Assembly (NCBI RefSeq): GCF_013415365.1
Contig: NZ_JACBYB010000013.1
Location: 1 to 64,000 of the forward strand
DNA: 64,000 bases
Origin: Gemella sp. GL1
GTDB taxonomy: Bacteria > Bacillota > Bacilli > Staphylococcales > Gemellaceae
Reading direction: 5' to 3'
The notes under the pieces are model-generated. The model was not told the origin of the DNA. It made no database searches and saw nothing but the letters and a program-made list of their open reading frames with translations. Shown one piece after another: positions 35,672-43,953 of this stretch. Position 1 is the first letter of the stretch. Each line of letters opens with the position of its first letter. The translations under genes were made by a program, and so were the position numbers.

Positions 35672-37540
35672 CTACTCCCACTCATCATAAAGCTTTTCAG
35701 ATGGTAGCATTACAAAAATTATCGTTCCATATCCTTCTCTACTTTGAGCCCATATCTTACCTTTATGTCCCTCTACAATAGATTTAGCTAGAGCTAATCC
35801 AAGACCAGTTCCTCCCATAGTCCTTTGTCTAGATTTGTCTACTCTATAGAATCTGTTAAAGATTTTATCAATATGGGTAATTGGAATTCCTATTCCCTCA
35901 TCCTTTATAGAAATAGACACCCTATTGTGATTATAGTTTTGCCTTACCCTCACTGTTATATTCTTACCATAAGGAGAGTATTTAACGGCATTATTAATAA
36001 TGTTATCAAATACCTGAGTTATTTTATCATGATCTCCATCAACAAAGATAGCCTCATTTGGCAAGTGCAAGATAAAGTTCTTATCTGTATGTGTAAGTTG
36101 AAATCTCTCCACAATTCTTTCCATAAGTTTATTAATATCGAACAAATCCTTATCAAAATGTTCTTCTTTTATATCAATTTTACCAAGTTGCAATAATTCA
36201 TTAACCATCCTAATCATACGATTAGTTTCTTTATGGATAGTATTTATAAAGACTGGTGCTAATTCTTTATCATCCAATACTCCTTCCTCTAAAGCTTCAA
36301 CATATGAATTCATAGTTGTCAAAGGAGTTCTTAATTCATGAGATACCGTAGATACAAACTCACGTCTTTCTTTTTCTTGTCTTTCATTCTCAGTTACATC
36401 ATAAATCACTATGATATAGCCATCAAGTTTAGTAACTCCATAATAGTCATCTAATCCATCACTGATAACCTCTGTAAATTCAAGTCTATACAATAATTCC
36501 TCTTCATCTTGTCCTATCGAAATTACCATACTATCTTCTGCTTCTAAAATAGACCTAATAGAACGATACTCATTTATATTAAGAATGTCTAAAGCGTGTT
36601 CACCAATATAGATAAAGTCTTCTTCCTTATTAAGCATTTCTTTAGCTGAATCATTAATAAGAATAATTCTTCCACTTGAATCTGTAGATATAATACCATC
36701 TTTCATAGAATTAATTATGGTAGATAATTTTCTTCTTTCAGACTCTGTAATAAGTTGTTCTTCCTTGATTTTATTAGACATTTGGTTAAAGGCTACTGCA
36801 AGATCACCTATCTCATCTTTACTAGTGACTCCTTGAATTTCCTCATAGTTACCTTCTGACATCTTCCTTACTTGGTTAGACATTCTCTCTATTGACTTGG
36901 TAATTGTTTTGGCTGCAAATAAACCTATAAAGGTTACTATCAATATAGATAAACTTGTAGCATATATAAATATCTTAGTTACTTCATTAGAATCTGAATA
37001 AACGTTTGCCATATCGGACATTATGTAGATGACTCCAATTATCCTGTTATCAGCTTTTATTGGATTAGCATAAGTCCAGTAAATCCTACCAGATTCATCA
37101 GTTTGGTTTTTACCAATAGACTGCCCACTTCTCATAGCTTCCTCCACTATTGGATCTACCGACCTTTTTCCTACATATGATTCTGATGAATTAGTATTAG
37201 CCGATGCTATAATCTGCATACTGGAATCAATTACATTTAAAAGTACTAAATCATTAGATGAAAATTCAGATACTGTTTTATTTATATTAGATTCTATAGC
37301 CTTATTATTCTCCATATCGGAAGATAATTTAACCATTTCCTCCATAATATTATAATTAAGTTTTTTCTCTTGCTCTATTATTGTAGTCTGAAACTTGCTT
37401 ATATTCTTAGCCTTAAATTGAGTTGTGAAGTACAAACCAATAAGCTGTAAGGATATAATATTTACCAATACATAGACTATAACGAATTTAAACCGTATAG
37501 AAGAAAACCATCTCCTAGTTTTTTTAAAAGGGAATTTCAT
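35672..37540 (-). CDS. walK: cell-wall sensor histidine kinase WalK
   Basis: WalK senses cell-wall state and phosphorylates WalR. The 622-residue protein has two membrane helices (about 15-35 and 188-208) around an extracellular Cache-like domain, then HAMP (about 210-262), PAS (about 270-385), HisKA with the phosphorylated His in VSHELRTPLTT (about 395-405), and HATPase with GIGIP and GGTGLGLALAKSI. This is the Bacillus-type kinase with two membrane helices and an extracellular sensor, unlike the single-helix streptococcal VicK. Its start abuts the walR stop. Confidence 0.96.
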   Translation of the reverse strand: MKFPFKKTRRWFSSIRFKFVIVYVLVNIISLQLIGLYFTTQFKAKNISKFQTTIIEQEKKLNYNIMEEMVKLSSDMENNKAIESNINKTVSEFSSNDLVLLNVIDSSMQIIASANTNSSESYVGKRSVDPIVEEAMRSGQSIGKNQTDESGRIYWTYANPIKADNRIIGVIYIMSDMANVYSDSNEVTKIFIYATSLSILIVTFIGLFAAKTITKSIERMSNQVRKMSEGNYEEIQGVTSKDEIGDLAVAFNQMSNKIKEEQLITESERRKLSTIINSMKDGIISTDSSGRIILINDSAKEMLNKEEDFIYIGEHALDILNINEYRSIRSILEAEDSMVISIGQDEEELLYRLEFTEVISDGLDDYYGVTKLDGYIIVIYDVTENERQEKERREFVSTVSHELRTPLTTMNSYVEALEEGVLDDKELAPVFINTIHKETNRMIRMVNELLQLGKIDIKEEHFDKDLFDINKLMERIVERFQLTHTDKNFILHLPNEAIFVDGDHDKITQVFDNIINNAVKYSPYGKNITVRVRQNYNHNRVSISIKDEGIGIPITHIDKIFNRFYRVDKSRQRTMGGTGLGLALAKSIVEGHKGKIWAQSREGYGTIIFVMLPSEKLYDEWE

Positions 37541-38241
37541 TATTCCTCTTCCCCTATATAATAACCTACTCCACGTCTAGTGACAATATATTTAGGATTA
37601 GAAGAATCATCTTCAATCTTTTCACGTAAACGCCTTATGGTTACATCAACCGTTCTTAAATCACCAAAGTAATCATATCCCCAAACAGTTTGAAGTAAGT
37701 TTTCCCTAGTCATAACCTGCCCTTGATGTTGGAAGAGATAATAAAATAATTCAAATTCACGGCGAGTTAATTCAATTTCCTCCCCATTTTTTTTAATTGA
37801 ATAAGCTTCTGGATTAATTATTATATCCCTAATCTTCAATTCTTCTTCCTTATCATCTTTATCCTCTACAACTTGAGTAGATCTACGTAAGTTTACCTTA
37901 ACTCTAGCCATAAGTTCCCTAGTCGAGAATGGTTTAGTAACATAATCATCTGCTCCAAACTCAAGCCCTAAGACCTTATCAATTTCACTGTTTTTTGCGG
38001 TTAGCATAATGATAGGAACATTCATTTTTGTACGAACTTCACGACAAACTTCCATTCCATCTTTTTTTGGTAACATAAGATCTAATAGGATAAGATCTGG
38101 TTTTTCATTAAAAGCTAGTTCTACAGCTTTCTCACCATCATGGGCCTTTATAACTTGATATCCTTCTTTTACTAAGTTAAATTCTAATATTTTAGCAATT
38201 GGTTCCTCATCGTCAACAACAAGAATCTTATAATTATTCAT
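37540..38241 (-). CDS. walR: response regulator WalR
   Basis: Essential OmpR-type regulator of peptidoglycan hydrolase genes. The 233-residue protein has a receiver domain with LILLDLMLP (phospho-Asp about residue 53) and Lys in VTKPFSTRE, then a winged-helix DNA-binding domain with [33 protein letters not shown] precedes the ATG. It opens the operon walR-walK-yycH-yycI. The usual next genes yycJ and htrA are not present; an ABC exporter follows instead. Confidence 0.97.
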   Translation of the reverse strand: MNNYKILVVDDEEPIAKILEFNLVKEGYQVIKAHDGEKAVELAFNEKPDLILLDLMLPKKDGMEVCREVRTKMNVPIIMLTAKNSEIDKVLGLEFGADDYVTKPFSTRELMARVKVNLRRSTQVVEDKDDKEEELKIRDIIINPEAYSIKKNGEEIELTRREFELFYYLFQHQGQVMTRENLLQTVWGYDYFGDLRTVDVTIRRLREKIEDDSSNPKYIVTRRGVGYYIGEEE

Positions 38242-38342
38242 TCTCTTATCCTCCTTTATTATTACGGAAGCTCCATAATATAGTTTTTTACTATTTTACT
38301 ATATCATTTTTTGATTTTTTTTTCCAGCAAGGCTTGTTAATA

Positions 38343-38369
38343 TAAAAAAGACCCACAATGTGAGTCTTT
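38343..38369 (-). terminator. terminator after the lipoprotein with a nonsense codon
   Basis: Minus-strand stem AAAGACTCACA/TGGGTCTTT (imperfect) followed by TTTT. Confidence 0.75.
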
Positions 38370-38376
38370 GAGAGAA

Positions 38377-38865
38377 TTATTCGTTGAATCCTTCTACCTT
38401 AATTTCATCTGCTTTAAAGGTTACATTCTTATCTTTTCCATAATAACGTGCTTTGAACTTCCAACTAGCCTTAGAATTCAAATTACTAACATAATCACTA
38501 GCATCTCCAATTTTATTTCCGTCCGCATCATAAGCAGGAACTTTTATATAGACCGATTTTTTACTAATACTAGAATCATTAGTAACTACCCCTGTCACAT
38601 ATTGTCCACTAGCGTCTTCTTCCAGTCTTACTTCTTTAACTAAATATTCCGCTTTACTTTCAACAGTAGTAGCTACTTCCACTGTAACATTTGATTTTTT
38701 TGCTGGAGCACTTAGATTATTTTTATTAGATTCTGTTGTTACTTTCTTTGTAGTTTCACTTACTCCTTCTTGTCCTGTAGTCCCACTACTTGTTTGTTGA
38801 TTAGAGCAGCCCAAGACAAAAAATAAAGTCATTAATAAAGTACCTAACAATTATATATTTTTCAT
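38377..38865 (-). pseudogene. FxLYD-like lipoprotein with a stop codon in its signal peptide
   Basis: The natural start is the ATG at 38865, giving M-K-N-I, but the fifth codon is TAA (38853-38851). The frame then continues without interruption for 157 codons: a hydrophobic stretch, lipobox VLGC, a Ser/Thr-rich linker and a C-terminal domain of about 85 residues with GKDKNVTFKADEI. Restart at the TTG right after the stop is possible but lacks a ribosome-binding site and removes the Lys of the signal peptide. The C-terminal domain is paralogous to the next gene and looks like an FxLYD domain. Probably inactive, or sustained by readthrough. Confidence 0.75.
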
Positions 38866-38887
38866 TTTCTTATCTTTATCCTCCTAA

Positions 38888-39292
38888 TTAAAATCCACTC
38901 ACTACGGCTTCCTCGGCTTTAAAAGTTACATTTTTATCCTTACCTAAATACATTGCTCTAAATTTCCATGTCCTTTTTGCTTTTAGATTATTTACATTAG
39001 CAAATGCATCGCTTACTTTATTCCCACTTTCATCATAAGCCGGAATACTAACTTGTACATATGATTTCTCACTATCAGTATTGTTAGTTAAAACACCTGT
39101 TACATATATAGCAAAGCCATCATTTTCCACCTTTACTTCTTTAATCTCATAATCTGGTTTCTTTGTTTTGCTTGCTTCTTCCGACTTATTTTCTCCAGAT
39201 GTTTTAACTTCTACATTATCTTTAGAACTTGCACAAGCATTTAATATAAGTCCACCTGCTAATAAAACACCTAATAATTTAATTATTTTCAT
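38888..39292 (-). CDS. FxLYD-like lipoprotein
   Basis: The 134-residue lipoprotein has a signal peptide MKIIKLLGVLLAGG and lipobox LNAC (Cys about 19). A charged linker and a C-terminal domain of about 85 residues, DYEIKEVKVENDGFAIYVTG to the end, follow. The domain probably has a beta-sandwich FxLYD fold, a class of extracellular proteins of unknown function. I chose the ATG at 39292, preceded by GAGAGGG; the open frame extends upstream only through the promoter. It shares most of its C-terminal domain with the neighbour at 38377. Its promoter contains an 18-T tract, which may make expression variable. Confidence 0.85.
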   Translation of the reverse strand: MKIIKLLGVLLAGGLILNACASSKDNVEVKTSGENKSEEASKTKKPDYEIKEVKVENDGFAIYVTGVLTNNTDSEKSYVQVSIPAYDESGNKVSDAFANVNNLKAKRTWKFRAMYLGKDKNVTFKAEEAVVSGF

Positions 39293-39326
39293 TATGCTAG
39301 CCCTCTCTATCCTTGTTATAATGCTA

Positions 39327-39358
39327 TTTATACCATAAAAAAAAAAAAAAAAAATCAA
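39327..39358 (-). promoter_or_regulatory. lipoprotein promoter with a T18 tract in the spacer
   Basis: Minus-strand TTGATT (39358-39353) and TATAAA (39332-39327) are separated by about 20 bp, most of it a homopolymer of 18 T (39354-39337). Loss of three T would give the ideal 17-bp spacing. Another AT-rich -10-like site lies slightly downstream. Confidence 0.55.
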
Positions 39359-39378
39359 GTACTTTTTAAATAAATAAA

Positions 39379-39430
39379 GGATTTACCTAAAAATACTGAC
39401 CAATTTTATCAGTACTTTTTAAGTAAATCC
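39379..39430 (-). terminator. terminator of the glycerophosphodiesterase gene
   Basis: Long imperfect inverted repeat, GGATTTAC...ATACTGA on one arm and TCAGTA...GTAAATCC on the other, just after the stop codon. Confidence 0.75.
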
Positions 39431-39436
39431 TATTTA

Positions 39437-41209
39437 CTACAATTCGTTGGAGATCATTCTGATCAACTTATCAAAGTAAGTATTAGACTCTTTAATTTCT
39501 TTTTTTGTCTCCTTAACTATATAAGGCTCATCTGTAATTATTCCATCAATAGGTTGTCTTAAATATTTTTCTATCCTATCTTTGTCATTTAAAGTCCATA
39601 CATAAATTTCCTTATCGTTCTCTCTAGCATTTCCAGCTATTGTAAAGTTATAAGAAAAATCTTCTACTACATAGAAATCAACCTTGTAGTTCCACATAGA
39701 ACCAAATAAAAGTGGTATTATATAACCTACTTTAATCTCTGGTTTTAAAGCATCAATTTTTTCTAAAACTCCTAAATCTAAAGAAATAATTCTATAATCT
39801 TCCACTTTAGATTTAGTTTCTAAAATTTTGAGTAATTCTTCTGCGAATAACTTACTATCAGCCCCATAAAGTTTTAACTCTATTAAAAGTTTGACATCTA
39901 ATTCCTTGGCCTTGTCGATAAAGTCTTCCAGTGAAGATATTTTCCCTTTAAATTCTGACTGACTTACTTCCAAACCAATAAGTTCATCAAAATTAGATTC
40001 TCTTACTCTTTTATCAAGACCAGCAAGTCTCTTAAGTTTGTCATCATGAATAACTACAAACTTGTTATCCTTAGTTTGCATAACATCAATTTCCACATAG
40101 TCAACTTCTGCTTTAGCAGCAGCTTCTAGTGATTCTAAAGTATTTTCAACAGCCTCAGAAACATAACCTCTATGCCCTACAACTTTAATATTATCATTAA
40201 TAACTCCATTAACATATACACTGTTAGCATTGTAAATCATTGTGGCAATTAGGCTGACAACCATAAAAACTGACAAGATCTTAGATTTCTTTTCTTCTTC
40301 TTTTTGGTGCTCTAATAATTCTGATGAAATATAACTATTATCAGCAATAACCTTTACTAAAGTAGTGATAAAAAACATCTTAAAAGTAATAGTGGATACA
40401 AATATTCCAGCTAAAACAAGTGTATAGAATATAGTTTGATAGATTAAACTATCTCCACTTGGATCCAAGAAAGTCATAATTACTACTAATAAAGCAAAAA
40501 ATATAATTGAAACTATGAATAAAATAAATACAAATAGAAAAATTACCACAAGCCAACTCAATCTTCTAAATTCAGTCAAAACAAAGCTTCTTCTAATAGA
40601 TTGCATTAAAGTTTTTCCACTAACTACACTAATAGGCATTACAAAAATTAATCTTAAATTTATATAACCCAGTACAATTAAAGCCAAGATATACATATAA
40701 AAACCAAAACTTGTTTTTACTATTTCCCCCGTAATAAATCTTGGTATATATATTCCATCTAGAAGAACCGAAGATATTCCTAAACTGGTAAAAGGCATAA
40801 GAAAAATACAGTAAAATATGAAAATTACATAGTTAGCATTAATAAGTTTCCCTACTTTTTTTAAACTGTGGCGAACAACTGTCCTAAAAGAAAAATGTGT
40901 TTCTCTTATCTTGCTATAAACAAAAAGCGTAAGCATCGAATACTCTAAAAACATAAAAAATGCTAAAGTTAAAAACATCAACAATATTAACAAGATATTC
41001 CAAGGATTACTTACAATTTGCCAAAAATTAACCTGATTTAAATTATCTTCTCCAGATATATACAAGATTAATTTTAGAAAATTAGGAAATGTAATTCCAG
41101 ACATTAGGATAAGCAATAACTGAGCAATGAAAAAATTAAAAAAGTAAGCATACTTATGAATATAAATTATATTCCAAACTCTCTTGAAAAGAGATAATGC
41201 ATTATCCAT
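39437..41209 (-). CDS. membrane-anchored glycerophosphodiester phosphodiesterase
   Basis: The 590-residue protein has an N-terminal domain with about seven to eight membrane helices (about residues 1-325), of the glycerophosphodiesterase membrane-domain family. A C-terminal GDPD TIM barrel (about 340-575) follows, with VVGHRGYVSEAVENTLESL and EIDVMQTKD, VIHDD metal and catalytic residues. Such fused enzymes of Firmicutes may act on glycerophosphodiesters or lipoteichoic-acid products at the membrane; the substrate is inferred. The ATG at 41209 follows AAAGGAGGAAGATT; the 16 extra upstream codons lack a site. Confidence 0.92.
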   Translation of the reverse strand: MDNALSLFKRVWNIIYIHKYAYFFNFFIAQLLLILMSGITFPNFLKLILYISGEDNLNQVNFWQIVSNPWNILLILLMFLTLAFFMFLEYSMLTLFVYSKIRETHFSFRTVVRHSLKKVGKLINANYVIFIFYCIFLMPFTSLGISSVLLDGIYIPRFITGEIVKTSFGFYMYILALIVLGYINLRLIFVMPISVVSGKTLMQSIRRSFVLTEFRRLSWLVVIFLFVFILFIVSIIFFALLVVIMTFLDPSGDSLIYQTIFYTLVLAGIFVSTITFKMFFITTLVKVIADNSYISSELLEHQKEEEKKSKILSVFMVVSLIATMIYNANSVYVNGVINDNIKVVGHRGYVSEAVENTLESLEAAAKAEVDYVEIDVMQTKDNKFVVIHDDKLKRLAGLDKRVRESNFDELIGLEVSQSEFKGKISSLEDFIDKAKELDVKLLIELKLYGADSKLFAEELLKILETKSKVEDYRIISLDLGVLEKIDALKPEIKVGYIIPLLFGSMWNYKVDFYVVEDFSYNFTIAGNARENDKEIYVWTLNDKDRIEKYLRQPIDGIITDEPYIVKETKKEIKESNTYFDKLIRMISNEL

Positions 41210-41332
41210 AATCTTCCTCCTTTTTAAGTATAATATCAAGATTATATCATAAGACAAGCATATATTCTATATAAAATCAAATGCTTTACAAGTTAAAAAA
41301 TTTGAGTTAAACTGTATTTATAAAATTTTATT

Positions 41333-41436
41333 ATCTTCGGGGCAGGGCGTAATTCCCTACCGGCAGTTATAGTCTGCGAGCGAATGCTGATTTGGTGAAA
41401 TTCCAAAACCGACAGTATAGTCTGGATGGTAGAAGA
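41333..41436 (+). promoter_or_regulatory. FMN riboswitch (RFN element)
   Basis: Closing stem ATCTTC/GAAGAT encloses the conserved RFN parts GGGGCAGGG, CCCTACCGGC, GCGAGCG, TTGGTGAAATTCC and ACCGACAGTATAGTCTGGAT. It precedes ribU, so riboflavin uptake is shut down when FMN is plentiful. Confidence 0.96.
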
Positions 41437-41493
41437 TAGTGCGATAATCTACGGGCAAACTCTGTCTGTTTATTTATCATCTTTATTTTGCCT

Positions 41494-41522
41494 CGTATTC
41501 ATTTTCAGAATACGATTTTTTT
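41494..41522 (+). terminator. expression-platform terminator of the FMN riboswitch
   Basis: Stem CGTATTC/GAATACG followed by a T7 run, 27 bp before the ribU start. Confidence 0.85.
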
Positions 41523-41549
41523 ATCTCTGAAGATAGGAAAGAGGTTTCT

Positions 41550-42122
41550 ATGAAAAACAATTCTGTTCACACAACAGTATTAACAGCACTTATGGCTGTG
41601 CTCTCTCTAATCCTATCACAAGTAAAAATGGCAGTACCAGGTTTACCACCATTTTTAACTTTAGATTTAGGATTTATTCCCCTATTTTTAGCACTGCTAA
41701 TAATGGGTTATAAACATACTTTAGTAGTAGCCTTATTAAAGAACCTGCTACACTTTGCATTAATATCTCATGAACCAACTGGCTCACTAGCTTTACTTAT
41801 AGTTGAGTTTGTATTTATTACATGTATAGTAAAAGTTTACAAGGCTTCCACTAAAAAATTCCTTATCGGTGGTCTTATTGGAACTTTAGCAATAACTTTA
41901 GTAATGTCACTTATGAATTACTTTGTTCTTCTTCCAATGTATGGTTATATAGTTAACCTTGCAGATATAGTCAACAATGTAAAAACCATAGTAGCCTATG
42001 GAATTATTCCTTTCAATTTAATCAAGGGAGCCTTCTTAATTCTACTATTCTTCATAAGTAAAAAAGTATATCAAAACCTACCTAATTCTCTATTAGTTAA
42101 GTTTAAAAAACAAAATCCTTAG
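41550..42122 (+). CDS. ribU: riboflavin ECF transporter, substrate-binding subunit
   Basis: RibU is the S-component that binds riboflavin and works with the shared EcfAA'T module, which is not in this window. The 190-residue protein has about six hydrophobic segments. The N-terminal TVLTALMAVLSLILS and the LKNLLHFAL stretch fit the ECF S-component fold. The FMN riboswitch upstream makes the substrate assignment strong. RBS GAAAGAGG precedes the ATG. It is monocistronic with its own terminator. Confidence 0.93.
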   Translation: MKNNSVHTTVLTALMAVLSLILSQVKMAVPGLPPFLTLDLGFIPLFLALLIMGYKHTLVVALLKNLLHFALISHEPTGSLALLIVEFVFITCIVKVYKASTKKFLIGGLIGTLAITLVMSLMNYFVLLPMYGYIVNLADIVNNVKTIVAYGIIPFNLIKGAFLILLFFISKKVYQNLPNSLLVKFKKQNP

Positions 42123-42142
42123 GACTTTCCTAAGGATTTTTT
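42112..42142 (+). terminator. ribU terminator
   Basis: Stem AAAATCCTTAGGA/CCTAAGGATTTT with a T tail, overlapping the stop codon. Confidence 0.9.
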
Positions 42143-42224
42143 ATTAAAATAAATCTAAATCTTCCCTAATTTCACAAATTAATTTATTATGAATCAAGCT
42201 TTTACTTCTATAACTATGAGCCTA

Positions 42225-42253
42225 AAAAAAGAACTCAGGCCTATGCCTGAGTT
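42225..42253 (-). terminator. terminator of the small membrane-protein cluster
   Basis: Minus-strand stem AACTCAGGC/GCCTGAGTT followed by CTTTTTTT, overlapping the stop of the gene at 42241. Confidence 0.9.
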
Positions 42254-42738
42254 CTACTTGACGTCTGCTTTACATACAAATTTCTAATTACTCTTCTCTT
42301 ATTTTTTCTAACTATAAGTAAAAATGCTACAACTAGATAAGCTAGAGATATAAACCATAGTTTCCCCAATGATATGGCAGATATGCTTATTGCTACACTT
42401 ATAAATAAAGTAATCGAGGACACCCTTGTCTCTATTGTTACAGATGCAACTACTGCTAATAATAACATAAGCAATAAAAATACACTATAAAACTTTAAAA
42501 ATAATTGTAGTAATTCTGCTACTTGATCTATATTAAAGCTAATATCAACTAAGTCTGGTTTTACTTGATAGAAGTATCTTGAAATATTGGATACTCCATC
42601 CTGCACTCCCGGTAAATCTACTAAAACTTTAGTATCTCCAAAATATCCAAAGAAAAGAGCTATAGATGTTAATAAAGTCAAGATAGCATTAGCAAAATAT
42701 GCTATCATCTTCTCCCATTTTCTAGAAAATTTTCTCAC
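42241..42738 (-). CDS. small membrane protein, tandem paralogue 3
   Basis: The 165-residue protein of unknown function begins KFSRKWEKMIAYFANAILT and has about four hydrophobic segments (residues 10-30, 78-100, 105-120, 124-145), ending in a basic tail with KNKRRVIRN. It is paralogous to the next two upstream genes in the N-terminal W-E-K motif, topology and basic C-terminus. It may belong to the DUF4064-type group of Firmicutes membrane proteins, but I am not certain. RBS AAGGAG precedes the ATG. Confidence 0.8.
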   Translation of the reverse strand: MRKFSRKWEKMIAYFANAILTLLTSIALFFGYFGDTKVLVDLPGVQDGVSNISRYFYQVKPDLVDISFNIDQVAELLQLFLKFYSVFLLLMLLLAVVASVTIETRVSSITLFISVAISISAISLGKLWFISLAYLVVAFLLIVRKNKRRVIRNLYVKQTSSRTQA

Positions 42739-42811
42739 AATACCACTCCTTAAATCCTCTCTTTACTATGATAACACACTCATAATAAAAAATCCCTTAT
42801 TTTCAAACTGC

Positions 42812-43297
42812 TTAATTTAAAGGTTGATCTATTGGCTCACTTGTAGCTTGAACTGTTTTTTCTTTTCTGATAAACAAGATTATAGCTACTATCCAGTATA
42901 ATACCGCTAAAAAGAAACCGAACGTAGGTAACGATAAAACTCCCGCTAAGATAAATAATACTGCTGAGAATATTCTTGCCTTCATAACTAAACTTGCTAT
43001 CAAGGCAATAACTAAAGCTGCAACCATAAATCCTAAAGATCCTTTAAGAAGAAATTCCATAGCGAATATAAATGAATCAGCTGTTACATTATCTGTTCTC
43101 AAAAGCATTCTCATTCCTTGGCTATCAAAAGAACCCTGTCTGATAGTAGCATCTAAACTTTCTTTAAATGCTCTATCATTTTTTAAACTATCAATTCCTA
43201 TTGTATATAATCCCCACACTAATAAAGCTAATATAGCCATTAATATATTTGCCGTCCAGGCAATAATTTTTTCCCATTTTCTTGAAAATTTTTTCAT
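42812..43297 (-). CDS. small membrane protein, tandem paralogue 2
   Basis: The 161-residue protein begins KKFSRKWEKIIAWTANILM and has about four membrane helices, with an extracellular loop between the first and second (about residues 35-75) and a basic tail containing FIRKEKTV. It shares the N-terminal signature and layout with its neighbours. The function is unknown. RBS AGGAGG precedes the ATG. It is 73 bp upstream of paralogue 3 with no obvious terminator between, so they may be cotranscribed. Confidence 0.8.
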   Translation of the reverse strand: MKKFSRKWEKIIAWTANILMAILALLVWGLYTIGIDSLKNDRAFKESLDATIRQGSFDSQGMRMLLRTDNVTADSFIFAMEFLLKGSLGFMVAALVIALIASLVMKARIFSAVLFILAGVLSLPTFGFFLAVLYWIVAIILFIRKEKTVQATSEPIDQPLN

Positions 43298-43349
43298 AAT
43301 AAATACCTCCTATTATTTAATTTCTTACTATATACTATCATATTTATGA

Positions 43350-43380
43350 TAAAAAATAAACTCGGATTCTACCCGAGTTC
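43350..43380 (-). terminator. terminator after paralogue 1
   Basis: Minus-strand stem AACTCGG/CCGAGTT followed by TATTTTTTATC. Confidence 0.8.
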
Positions 43381-43384
43381 ATTT

Positions 43385-43876
43385 TTAAACATATTTGATT
43401 CCATCCAGCTTGTTTTCTGGATTATTTGGATCGAAAGGATCTTGATTTTTAGGTTCTTTTCTAACAAGTAACATAATAGCTACGACTAGATAGATGAATC
43501 CTACATAATATAAGATTGTAAATGAGCCTAAAGTCACTAATAAAGCTACTAATAGGAATAAAATTCCTGATAAAATTCTTCTTTTCATCAAGAAACTTGC
43601 AATTATAGCAAGGACTAATACTAAAATAGCAATTGTGGAATATACTCTAATACCTCCAACAACAAGATCAAAGAAGACATCAGAATCTGTTATAGCTGCA
43701 CTCTCTACTAATTTTGGATTTTCTTTCATAATTAATTCAAGTTCTTCCTTAACTCCCATCCTAACTAAGAATTCTTTAGTTGAGCTCCTAAATGCCACAA
43801 GAGATAAAGCTCCTGTCGCAAAAATTAATATTACATTGGCAATCCAAGCCAATACTTTCTCCCATGTTCTGTTCAT
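43385..43876 (-). CDS. small membrane protein, tandem paralogue 1
   Basis: The 163-residue protein begins NRTWEKVLAWIANVILIFAT and has four hydrophobic segments with a loop after the first, ending in a polar tail (VRKEPKNQDPFDPNNPENK). It has the same layout as the two downstream genes. The ATG at 43876 follows AGGAGGAATAACT; the in-frame ATG at 43906 has no site. Its own terminator follows, so it is probably expressed separately from paralogues 2 and 3. The function is unknown. Confidence 0.8.
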   Translation of the reverse strand: MNRTWEKVLAWIANVILIFATGALSLVAFRSSTKEFLVRMGVKEELELIMKENPKLVESAAITDSDVFFDLVVGGIRVYSTIAILVLVLAIIASFLMKRRILSGILFLLVALLVTLGSFTILYYVGFIYLVVAIMLLVRKEPKNQDPFDPNNPENKLDGIKYV

Positions 43877-43953
43877 AGTTATTCCTCCTAATTTTTTATA
43901 GTTCAATTATAACATTTTCTATAAAAATGAAAAGTCGATTTTTTTACAATAAC

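Noticed and set aside
42241-43906. The three membrane proteins as a toxin-antitoxin or phage-holin cassette
   Set aside because: They are 160 or more residues, paralogous and without a partner or lysis genes; nothing supports a toxin or phage role.
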